From contig DXJM01000463.1 in NCBI GenBank assembly GCA_019057355.1, positions 1 to 12,178 on the forward strand: a stretch of DNA of 12,178 nucleotides, read 5' to 3'. Below the pieces are notes generated by a model. That model was not told the DNA's origin and made no database searches. It saw only the letters and a program-made list of their open reading frames with translations. Position numbers and translations under genes: made by a program. This stretch comes from Promethearchaeota archaeon. Its GTDB lineage: Archaea > Asgardarchaeota > Lokiarchaeia > Sigyniarchaeales > SOKP01. Of the stretch, positions 7,036-12,178 are shown one piece after another; position 1 is the stretch's first letter, and the number at the start of each line of letters is the position of its first letter.

Positions 7036-7045
7036 CTATTTAAAT
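7036..7045 (-). promoter_or_regulatory. Candidate TATA box of the LRR gene
   Basis: ATTTAAATAG on the minus strand lies 57 bases upstream of the LRR start codon, identical in sequence and nearly in distance to the box upstream of the TRASH/zinc-ribbon gene. Confidence 0.35.
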
Positions 7046-7105
7046 CATGACAGGGTCGCACATTTTCCTTTTCAGGTGTTCATTGAGTAGTATACCATTT
7101 AGAGT

Positions 7106-7183
7106 AAAAAACAGGGAGATAAAAATGTCATTAAATCAAAAACAAGAAATGAATAATACCTGAAAGAGTGAATAGCCCAAAAA
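7106..7183 (-). terminator. Candidate U-rich terminator region of the 323-residue gene
   Basis: On the minus strand several T5-T6 runs (at 7179-7183, 7138-7142, 7121-7125 and 7106-7111) follow the stop codon at 7209. No stem-loop is obvious. The region separates this gene from the LRR gene promoter. Confidence 0.3.
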
Positions 7184-7208
7184 GATATTTTTTTGTGATA
7201 TTCCGGTA

Positions 7209-8180
7209 TCATGATTTCTTGGGAAACATGCGACGGTTTGGCGTGAAGGTGGCAAATGCCTGCGGTCCCGAGTCTGGCGGCGCTGATTCGGCCTTCACCA
7301 AGCCGACCAGGTATTGCAAGAAATTATTCGCAAATGGGAAAAAATTGAACCAGGGTAATTTTTCGATGTAACGCTGGTAATGATCATATTCGTAGACCAT
7401 CCTGCCAAAAATCGATTTCACGAAATTTTTCTCATCCACGGGTTCATGTTCAAGTTTCGTGTATTTATTGACCAGCAAGATGAAATACTTCAAGATAGCT
7501 TCGTACATTTTAGCAGCATTGCCAAATAAGATCGCATGTTCATTATAGAGCACGAAATTGAGCGTCTTATTATCAAATTGCTCGGGAGGTAAATTACCTT
7601 TTGAAAGGATTACATTGCGAAAAAAAAGGGACAATGCAACGGGTATCATCACGTCATTGAGCAGGTGCGACGTGACATCCATCACGTCAAGATCAGGGCT
7701 CTGGTGGGGCAAGCTAAAACAAATGTAAAACCCTTTAGGACCTGCTTGTAGCACGTGAATCTTGCCCTCGCACGCGCGCGTTCTCGTGGTATCTCCTGAT
7801 CCAACCGGAAAGAAGATCCCAATGCAATGAGTTGATCGGTCAAAAATAAAGCGGTTGTAATAGTGGAGTTCATCAGTCTTAGAAAGGAAACGTGATCCCG
7901 TCCTGAATGAAGGTTCGACCAAAATTTCAACCATTTCTTTTAACACGGGATCCTCAACGTCTATAAAATCTTCTTTTTTCTTGTCTTCTAATAGGATGCA
8001 CTCGACGAGTTTTTTATCGCCAGTCATCCACTTGTTAAACGCATCTTTCAAATCCTGTGCCATTTCAGGTGGAAAATGAAGCGATTTACTTGGTCCTTCG
8101 TGAAGCATCTCTGCACCATGCCCTGCCAGGTTGCCAAATTCTTCCACTCTCATCTTAATTCTATCATTTTTATGTGACAT
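7209..8180 (-). CDS. Hypothetical protein, 323 residues, unrecognised
   Basis: I do not recognise a family. It starts at the ATG at 8178-8180, has no signal peptide, and is mixed alpha/beta in composition. Residues about 115-160 look like a beta-rich core (HCIGIFFPVGSG, KIHVLQAGPKGFYICFSL). Residues 165-290 look helical, with aromatic-rich stretches (KYFILLVNKYTKL, MVYEYDHYQRYIEKLPWFNFF); the segment at 176-192 is hydrophobic but too short and mixed for a sure membrane helix. The tail is proline-rich. Cysteines are few (61, 119, 137, 154) and do not form a zinc motif. Long frame, a TATA-like box upstream and protein-like composition support a real gene. GC is higher than in most of the window, with one CG-rich stretch at 7769-7781. 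Neighbours on both sides are separated by gaps, so it is probably a single-gene unit. Confidence 0.75.
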   Translation of the reverse strand: MSHKNDRIKMRVEEFGNLAGHGAEMLHEGPSKSLHFPPEMAQDLKDAFNKWMTGDKKLVECILLEDKKKEDFIDVEDPVLKEMVEILVEPSFRTGSRFLSKTDELHYYNRFIFDRSTHCIGIFFPVGSGDTTRTRACEGKIHVLQAGPKGFYICFSLPHQSPDLDVMDVTSHLLNDVMIPVALSLFFRNVILSKGNLPPEQFDNKTLNFVLYNEHAILFGNAAKMYEAILKYFILLVNKYTKLEHEPVDEKNFVKSIFGRMVYEYDHYQRYIEKLPWFNFFPFANNFLQYLVGLVKAESAPPDSGPQAFATFTPNRRMFPKKS

Positions 8181-8235
8181 TTTTTTTCATCTTATGGATT
8201 TCTTTGATAACATGTAAATAAATGGGATCAAATCA

Positions 8236-8243
8236 TTATAAAA
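8236..8243. promoter_or_regulatory. Candidate TATA box, usable in both directions
   Basis: TTATAAAA on plus (TTTTATAA on minus) lies 56 bases upstream of the 323-residue gene on the minus strand, and 30 bases upstream of a GTG that opens a 43-codon plus-strand frame. Spacing fits a leader of about 30 bases for the former and a nearly leaderless transcript for the latter. Confidence 0.35.
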
Positions 8244-8272
8244 GTTGGGAAATCACATGTCCAAAATGAAAC

Positions 8273-8404
8273 GTGAATATCGAGCTTGACCGCGAAGAAT
8301 ATCGTTTTAAAAGAAAAAAGCTAATACTTGAACAAATGGCTTTATTGAGAAAAGTATATGGAATTGTTAAGAGTAGTATTAGTTTTAATAATAATTGTGG
8401 ATAA
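8273..8404 (+). CDS. Possible small protein, 43 residues (low confidence)
   Basis: A plus-strand frame from GTG at 8273 to TAA at 8402-8404 encodes a charged, protein-like sequence beginning VNIELDREEYRFKRKK and ending in a serine/asparagine-rich tail (SSISFNNNCG). A TATA-like box is 30 bases upstream, and the frame lies wholly in the gap between two minus-strand genes. There is no Shine-Dalgarno, the start is GTG, and the length is close to chance. It could be a small helical regulator or antitoxin-like peptide, or nothing. Confidence 0.25.
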   Translation: MNIELDREEYRFKRKKLILEQMALLRKVYGIVKSSISFNNNCG

Positions 8405-8423
8405 AAAATAGAAGCTAAAAAAA
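8403..8423 (-). terminator. Candidate U-tract terminator of the MvhD/ferredoxin operon
   Basis: T7 (8417-8423) and T6 (8403-8408) on the minus strand follow closely after the ferredoxin stop at 8429, separated by AGCTTCTA. This is consistent with an archaeal intrinsic terminator. Confidence 0.45.
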
Positions 8424-8428
8424 GTATA

Positions 8429-8695
8429 TTAAATTATCTCTTTAATTTGCATTGTTATTGCAATTTGAGGGCATTCTTTTACACATATCCCGCATCCATC
8501 GCAATTTACTTCTCGGTTTTCAATAAAAATGGGATATGCGGTGCCATTCTTTACCAATATTACCGCATTTTCCTCATTTAAATAACTTTGGGTTTTTAAA
8601 TGATTAAAATTAATTGGGCAGCTCGTTACGCACACGTTGCATCCGGTGCATACCAATTTATTTATTTTAAGCGTAAACTCTTGAGGCACGTTCAT
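8429..8695 (-). CDS. 2x[4Fe-4S] ferredoxin partner of MvhD
   Basis: This 88-residue protein has two cluster motifs: Cys16/19/22/26 (CTGCNVCVTSCP) and Cys65/68/71/75 (CDGCGICVKECP). Each ends in CP, as usual for bacterial-type ferredoxins, but the 38 residues between motifs are longer than in classic 2x[4Fe-4S] ferredoxins. Its ATG overlaps the mvhD stop by 4 bases, so the two are almost certainly one transcript. It probably takes electrons from or gives them to the MvhD [2Fe-2S] site. A FwdG-like role next to formylmethanofuran dehydrogenase is also possible, since FwdG is likewise a small two-cluster ferredoxin and no other candidate is in the window. A perfect GGAGGT touches the ATG and is better spaced for a GTG two codons later (8687-8689), so the true product may be two residues shorter. 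Confidence 0.88.
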   Translation of the reverse strand: MNVPQEFTLKINKLVCTGCNVCVTSCPINFNHLKTQSYLNEENAVILVKNGTAYPIFIENREVNCDGCGICVKECPQIAITMQIKEII

Positions 8696-9114
8696 ACCTC
8701 CTTATTAATTGGATTTGGACCTAATTCCTTAATCGTCTGAACAAACTCTTCTGCGACCTCAGTTAATTCAGCTCCTTCTGAAGCGGAAATTTGAGTATAA
8801 TACACTCTTTTAGGATTTATCCCGAATTGTTCCAAGTAGCGATTAAGTAATTTCATTTTTGTAAATGTCTTGTAATTTCCTTCGACATAATGACAATCAC
8901 CTGCATGACAATGGGAAACAAGAACACCATCAGCTCCATTCATTAAAGCGTCTAAAACATGTTGTGGTTCCATTCGCCCACCACACATCACACGCATTAT
9001 GCGTAAATTAGCTGGTCTTTGCATTCGTGATGTTCCTGCCTGATCCGCACCGGCATATGTACACCAATTGCAAAAAATAGCTAAAATTTTCGGATTAAAC
9101 TCGCTTTCAGTCAT
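8692..9114 (-). CDS. mvhD: MvhD-type [2Fe-2S] subunit (F420-non-reducing hydrogenase / heterodisulfide reductase delta subunit)
   Basis: This 140-residue protein matches the MvhD family, which bridges hydrogenase or formate dehydrogenase to HdrA and carries one [2Fe-2S] cluster. The five conserved cysteines are visible: Cys15 and Cys18 (FCNWCTYAGAD), Cys44 (RVMCGGRM), Cys69 and Cys74 (SHCHAGDCHYVEGNY). Also family-typical are AGTSRMQRP and GADGVLVS. No hydrogenase subunits (MvhA, MvhG) or Hdr genes are in the window, so its partner is encoded elsewhere or is the co-transcribed ferredoxin. The start is the ATG at 9112-9114; no Shine-Dalgarno precedes it, but a TTTAA-type box lies about 30 bases upstream, so a nearly leaderless transcript is possible. 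It overlaps the ferredoxin gene by 4 bases. Confidence 0.93.
   Translation of the reverse strand: MTESEFNPKILAIFCNWCTYAGADQAGTSRMQRPANLRIMRVMCGGRMEPQHVLDALMNGADGVLVSHCHAGDCHYVEGNYKTFTKMKLLNRYLEQFGINPKRVYYTQISASEGAELTEVAEEFVQTIKELGPNPINKEV
8696..8703 (-). promoter_or_regulatory. Strong Shine-Dalgarno whose spacing questions the ferredoxin start
   Basis: AAGGAGGT on the minus strand directly abuts the ATG at 8693-8695 with no spacer. The next in-frame start codon, GTG at 8687-8689, is 6 bases downstream of the motif, the ideal distance. Either GTG is the true start or termination-reinitiation at ATGA is used. Confidence 0.6.
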
Positions 9115-9161
9115 GATTTTTCATTTTTAGCAATTTTAACGTTAAATAGTTTTCAGTTATT

Positions 9162-9175
9162 AATTTCATGAAATT
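9162..9175. promoter_or_regulatory. 14-base perfect palindrome upstream of mvhD, candidate operator
   Basis: AATTTCATGAAATT is a perfect palindrome 48-61 bases upstream of the mvhD ATG; beyond one mismatch, pairing resumes for two more bases on each side. It sits between two TATA-like candidates. A dimeric regulator could bind here. Confidence 0.35.
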
Positions 9176-9197
9176 GATTTGTTAAGTAGTATCATTA

Positions 9198-9216
9198 AAA
9201 ATTTTATAAAAAATTT
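9198..9216 (-). promoter_or_regulatory. Candidate promoter element of the MvhD operon, shared with the Fwd operon
   Basis: The minus strand reads AAATTTTTTATAAAATTTT, identical over 19 bases to 4197-4215. It lies 84-102 bases upstream of the mvhD ATG, further than at the Fwd operon, so it would give a leader of about 65 bases. A second TATA-like stretch (CTATTTAACG) nearer the gene, around 9138-9147, could be the real box instead. Confidence 0.3.
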
Positions 9217-9248
9217 GCCATTAAATTTGATACTCAACTCAGTTACAC

Positions 9249-9261
9249 AAAAAATAAAAAA
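9249..9261 (-). terminator. Candidate U-tract terminator of the cupin gene
   Basis: The minus strand has T6-A-T6 about 95 bases after the cupin stop and just before the MvhD promoter region. It plausibly separates the two transcripts. Confidence 0.3.
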
Positions 9262-9355
9262 TAATTAAAGCACTCCAATGAAAAATCATGATTTTACTAG
9301 TGAAATTATCGATGTTGCATCAAATGAAAAGCCATCACTTCTTCACTTGATTTCA

Positions 9356-9697
9356 TCACAAGTAGGGAATGATGCAAAGAAAAGCTACTCTCTCAGAGCT
9401 TTCATTAATATATCCATGCTTTTCATTTGAGGGAATATAAATCACATCTCCTTTTCGAATCAATATTTTCTTCCCATTTCCATCAATTAAATGGCATTTA
9501 CCTTCTAGAATATAGATGTGATGTTCTTCGGAATGGTAATGAATACCAATTTCTCCTCCTGGTTGGATTTCAAAACGCCTTGTCGCATATCTCGTTGAAC
9601 CATCTTCTTTTGTAATCAACCACCGAATGGTAGTTTTGATGGAATTCGCCTTGGTTACAGCCTCTTCAGGAATGTCAGTATAATGTTTTATATTCAT
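9356..9697 (-). CDS. Small cupin-domain protein (Cupin_2 type)
   Basis: This 113-residue protein is a single cupin barrel. Motif 1 is GGEIGIHYHSEEHHIYILEG with His53, His55 and, at the usual Glu/Gln position, His59. Motif 2 is GDVIYIPSNEKHGYIN with His94. This gives a four-histidine metal site, a common variant, probably binding one divalent metal ion. Cupins of this size include isomerases, dioxygenases and sugar- or acid-binding proteins, so the substrate cannot be told. The start is the ATG at 9695-9697, with no Shine-Dalgarno and an ATTATATTT-type box 25-37 bases upstream, suggesting a nearly leaderless transcript. It stands alone between gaps on both sides. Confidence 0.9.
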   Translation of the reverse strand: MNIKHYTDIPEEAVTKANSIKTTIRWLITKEDGSTRYATRRFEIQPGGEIGIHYHSEEHHIYILEGKCHLIDGNGKKILIRKGDVIYIPSNEKHGYINESSERVAFLCIIPYL

Positions 9698-9720
9698 GAA
9701 AGTAACTTATATTGAATGGC

Positions 9721-9734
9721 AAATATAATTATTT
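9721..9734 (-). promoter_or_regulatory. Candidate TATA box of the cupin gene
   Basis: AAATAATTATATTT on the minus strand lies 24-37 bases upstream of the cupin ATG, the position expected for a leaderless archaeal transcript. Confidence 0.35.
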
Positions 9735-9789
9735 ATTCTACATGAAGGGAGATGTGATATTTTTTTTCCTATTTTTATATATCCACTGA

Positions 9790-10138
9790 ACCATTAAAAC
9801 TCGAGCATGTTTGATATCGAATAATAGCTCCGGTTCTTGACTCATTGCCGTTAATGTAGACTTGGAAAAAGTTATTAAGTATTTTTTTGATAAAAAAAAG
9901 GAACCCTTCCAAAATTTTCTTGATGAGAAGCATGATGAGAAAAAACTCGAAGAACATGTAGAAGGTATTTATCATCCTGATAGGATTATTCAAGATATTA
10001 AGTAATGATTCTGAAATTAAAACTCTGGGTTTCGATTTTATAGCTCTCTGCAAATTTTCATCTTATTTCAAAAAAGAGATTAGTAATTACAAGTTTTTAG
10101 CTAAAAGTTGTTATCTCATTCGTCTGTTAGTGAATTGA
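9790..10138 (+). pseudogene. Possible decayed plus-strand gene in the cupin-GNAT gap
   Basis: One plus-strand frame runs from 9790 to a TAA at 10003-10005, with a single in-frame TGA at 9838-9840. It encodes a charged, protein-like sequence (DLEKVIKYFFDKKKEPFQ ... VEGIYHPDRIIQDIK). The adjacent frame is open from 9962 to a TGA at 10136-10138 and continues in protein-like style (NDSEIKTLGFDFIALCKF, then SYFKKEISNYKFLAKS). Joining them needs one frameshift near 9997-10003. There is no clear start, and the end overlaps the GNAT gene tail by 23 bases. I do not recognise the family; a transposase remnant is conceivable. A 92-codon minus-strand frame (9775-10053) covers the same bases, is poor in typical protein composition (very rich in Phe, Ile and Leu) and looks like the codon-aligned shadow, though a small membrane protein cannot be excluded. 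Confidence 0.3.
10070..10075 (-). terminator. Candidate U-tract terminator of the GNAT gene
   Basis: A T6 run on the minus strand lies about 40 bases after the GNAT stop at 10116. This is weak evidence taken alone. Confidence 0.25.
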
Positions 10139-11240
10139 GCACTCTATTAACGAGGATTTTATTCGATTTAGTAAGATGAAGAGTCCTGAATTGCTTGTAA
10201 TTTATTCCTCTTGGAAAATTGCACATGACTATATTATCCAACAAGTCTCCATCATAATTAAGCATTGAGCCAATATCGTAACCAACTACTTTAAATCCGT
10301 TCTTTAATGCTAATTTTATAGAATATCTTCCTAATTGTGTAGGTGGAATGCGCCATTCTAATAATCTCCAAGATGAATATTTATGTAAAAGTCGTTGAAG
10401 GGTATTTTTCCTTAAATAACCTCCTATTTTAACCGTTCCCTTGTAAAGATCTTCATGAATTTGGTAGCTTTCAGTTCTATATCCGCTAAATTCATCAAAG
10501 ATTATTTGATCGTTTTTCATTTTCCGCAAGTTTATATTTCTCATTAGCGAGTAGAAAAAATAAATATCTTCATTATCAATGAGATGAATTTCTTTCTGCC
10601 TTTTAGTCCATAATTTATTGAGGATATTTACATATAAAACCGCTGGTTCTTCGATTCCGTTGGTACAAGGCTTCCCTTCTGTAATATCAAATTTTTTCTT
10701 ATTAGCAAAATTATTATAGCTAGGAATGAAAGCATATCCGATCCCTCCCGATTTTTCGATTAGTTTTTGAGATTTGATATTTACAGCCCGCACGTCGCTA
10801 TCAAGCCTTACGACATCTTTAAATTCTGGGAGTCTCAGCACGTAAATAATTCCTCCTGAGCCTAATTTTGTTGAGATCCCCCTTCCTTGAAATTTCTTTT
10901 TAAGAACAGCCTTACATGCAAATGCGGTTGTATAGTATTTTTCGATCAATCCGGCTCCGCAAATCATTGAATTTTTACCAATTTTTTCGCAAATGAACCA
11001 ATAATTATTTTTGTCAGCTATTTTTTTACTAAGTGCTTCAATGTTATAGACGAGAGGATCCACGTAATAATTGGAGTATTGTTCCTTATATATTTTTGAG
11101 ATGTATCTTGCATCTTCAGGAATTCCAAATCGCAATCCAAAAAAAGCTCCATCATGAGAGTAAAATGTTTGAAAATATTCTTCCTTATCTATTGATGATT
11201 GGCATTGATCTTTTATAATTATCGTAGGCAAGTTCCCCAT
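10116..11240 (-). CDS. GNAT-family N-acetyltransferase with long C-terminal half
   Basis: The N-terminal half (residues about 35-175) is a GNAT domain that would transfer an acetyl group from acetyl-CoA. LRFGIPEDARYISKIYKEQY is the usual first strand and helix. KKKFQGRGISTKLG is motif A (Q-G-R-G pyrophosphate loop), and DVRAVNIKSQKLIEKSGGI is the typical motif B with AxNxxSQKLxEKxGG. The C-terminal half (about 200-374) has LEWRIPPTQLGRYSIKLALKNGFKVVGYD, which resembles the end of a second, degenerate GNAT fold with the ALxxGFKxxGY signature but no Q/RxxGxG loop. The substrate is unknown. I take the ATG at 11238-11240; a GTG directly before it (11241-11243) could also serve. There is no Shine-Dalgarno. 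A perfect hairpin sequence lies 26 bases upstream of the ATG. GC is low, as in the membrane-protein gene to its right. Confidence 0.85.
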   Translation of the reverse strand: MGNLPTIIIKDQCQSSIDKEEYFQTFYSHDGAFFGLRFGIPEDARYISKIYKEQYSNYYVDPLVYNIEALSKKIADKNNYWFICEKIGKNSMICGAGLIEKYYTTAFACKAVLKKKFQGRGISTKLGSGGIIYVLRLPEFKDVVRLDSDVRAVNIKSQKLIEKSGGIGYAFIPSYNNFANKKKFDITEGKPCTNGIEEPAVLYVNILNKLWTKRQKEIHLIDNEDIYFFYSLMRNINLRKMKNDQIIFDEFSGYRTESYQIHEDLYKGTVKIGGYLRKNTLQRLLHKYSSWRLLEWRIPPTQLGRYSIKLALKNGFKVVGYDIGSMLNYDGDLLDNIVMCNFPRGINYKQFRTLHLTKSNKILVNRVLNSLTDE

Positions 11241-11265
11241 CACTTTAAAGAATAGAAGTATTAGA

Positions 11266-11295
11266 TTTCATTTTTTTCATTGGAAAAAAATGAAA
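11266..11295. repeat. Perfect 12-base inverted repeat upstream of the GNAT gene
   Basis: TTTCATTTTTTT (11266-11277) and AAAAAAATGAAA (11284-11295) are exact reverse complements around a 6-base spacer. It lies 26 bases upstream of the GNAT ATG and about 170 bases after the membrane-protein gene. It could be an operator, a terminator-like hairpin or a chance A/T palindrome. Confidence 0.45.
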
Positions 11296-11435
11296 ACTAA
11301 AATTATAATGGTAAAAATGTTTTAAAAAATAAAGCGTTCGTATTCAATTACGTGTTGGTATAACAAACTGCATGAAAAAGAATATGGGTTTTTAATATAA
11401 CCAAATTGCTGGTGATCTCCCGCTTTAAATCTTCG

Positions 11436-11441
11436 AAAAAA
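11436..11441 (-). terminator. Candidate U-tract terminator of the membrane-protein gene
   Basis: T6 on the minus strand lies about 20 bases after the stop at 11463. It is the only short-range terminator-like signal here. Confidence 0.25.
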
Positions 11442-11462
11442 GTGTTATTGAACTTAGGAAAA

Positions 11463-12176
11463 TTATTCATTTTTTAATTGCTTGCCAATTCCATAGTACA
11501 TCAATAACACCCAAATGATTACTGTCAAGCTATAGATCGTATTTACTGTTCTCACAAAGTCAATATTTAATACGTTTGCGATCATTATTCCGTAGAGCAA
11601 CCCTAGCAATCCAATAAACCCAACAATAAAATACAACCATTTTTTTTTCAAAAAATCACTAGAGAAGTTTCTATATATTATGAAAGAAGTATATAATACT
11701 GGAAAAATTGTCATAAAAGAGACCACACCCATGACGTAAAGAAAAAAGAATATATTCCAAACCGGATATCCTTGAGGATTAATATCAATCCCTCCTATAG
11801 GTATAAATAATCCCATCCCTGCTAATAAAACGGTATAAAAAACCATTAAAATATTTTGTTTTTTAGTAGTAAATGACACGGTGGAAGAGAGAATTATTAG
11901 GTTTGATACTAAAATAAAGATTAAACCTAAGAATATGAAAAAAATGGTAAGCACGTGAAGAATGATTATTGGAAGTTTTAAACTCTCAACATCAAACGGA
12001 GCATATATTATATTTATAATATTCCCTATAGCAATCGATATGTAAAAAGCACCAAAAATCTTGCTTATTCTTTGCTTAGAGCGGTGTAAAATTTTATAAG
12101 CGAGATAGAGAAAAAAAGCAACTATGATGGGTAACGAAATAAATACTATTATCAATCGAATTAGAGGGGTGGTCAT
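11463..12176 (-). CDS. Seven-helix integral membrane protein, function unknown
   Basis: This 237-residue protein has about seven hydrophobic helices, near residues 5-28, 38-58, 68-95, 109-128, 143-170, 181-202 and 208-229. They are joined by short loops rich in lysine and arginine (HRSKQR at 31-36, TTKKQN at 102-107, KKK at 177-179, KQLKNE at the end). There is no recognisable catalytic motif and no attached kinase or other signalling domain. The layout recalls the 7TM sensory modules fused to kinases in other prokaryotes, but here the module stands alone, so a sensor or transporter role is a guess. The ATG at 12174-12176 is preceded by TA at the window edge, giving TAATG. An upstream gene may therefore end here with a one-base overlap, as at fwdB/fwdC. 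The coding sequence is complete. Very AT-rich. Confidence 0.8.
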   Translation of the reverse strand: MTTPLIRLIIVFISLPIIVAFFLYLAYKILHRSKQRISKIFGAFYISIAIGNIINIIYAPFDVESLKLPIIILHVLTIFFIFLGLIFILVSNLIILSSTVSFTTKKQNILMVFYTVLLAGMGLFIPIGGIDINPQGYPVWNIFFFLYVMGVVSFMTIFPVLYTSFIIYRNFSSDFLKKKWLYFIVGFIGLLGLLYGIMIANVLNIDFVRTVNTIYSLTVIIWVLLMYYGIGKQLKNE

Positions 12177-12178
12177 TA

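Noticed and set aside
9775..10053. 92-codon minus-strand frame as a small membrane protein
   Set aside because: Low-complexity Phe/Ile/Leu-rich sequence that is the codon-aligned complement of a charged plus-strand frame; no ribosome-binding site seen. Not fully excluded.
1..12178. CRISPR array, rRNA or intact insertion sequence
   Set aside because: No regularly spaced repeats, no rRNA-like stretch, and no transposase with terminal repeats was seen on either strand.

Overview
The window is AT-rich archaeal DNA in which every confidently called gene lies on the minus strand, so transcription runs from high to low coordinates. Archaeal origin is indicated by a formylmethanofuran dehydrogenase (Fwd) operon, an MvhD-type electron-transfer subunit and TATA-like promoter boxes with little Shine-Dalgarno use upstream of lead genes. 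The leucine-rich-repeat protein with an N-terminal FWGHCSN-type domain, the TRASH/zinc-ribbon protein and the low GC recall Asgard (Loki-like) genomes. That lineage call is inference from recognition, not from a search.

Layout from right to left: a seven-helix membrane protein (11463-12176); a GNAT acetyltransferase with a long C-terminal half (10116-11240); a gap that may hold a decayed plus-strand gene (9790-10138); a single-domain cupin (9356-9697); a two-gene operon of MvhD and a 2x[4Fe-4S] ferredoxin (8429-9114); an unrecognised 323-residue protein (7209-8180); a 541-residue LRR protein (5354-6979); a 600-base gap; a TRASH plus zinc-ribbon protein split by an apparent frameshift (4287-4755); and the Fwd operon (119-4158).

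The Fwd operon reads polyferredoxin 2 - polyferredoxin 1 - FwdD - FwdB - FwdC, with 22-base, overlapping, 2-base, and overlapping junctions. FwdB and FwdD would form the tungsten/molybdenum CO2-reducing unit. FwdC is the beta-helical partner of FwdA, but FwdA (the metallohydrolase that joins formate to methanofuran) is not in the window. The two tandem polyferredoxins carry four [4Fe-4S] motifs each, eight in total, which matches the cluster number of the single FwdF of methanogens. The MvhD/ferredoxin pair 4 kb away probably supplies or shares the low-potential electrons, and a 19-base AT-rich sequence is identical upstream of both operons. Together the redox genes point to the methyl-branch entry of an archaeal Wood-Ljungdahl pathway.

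Two genes (polyferredoxin 2 and the TRASH/zinc-ribbon gene) each need the removal of one base from a short homopolymer to restore a full-length product. They are either assembly errors or real lesions/recoding sites. No rRNA, tRNA, CRISPR array or intact mobile element is visible.
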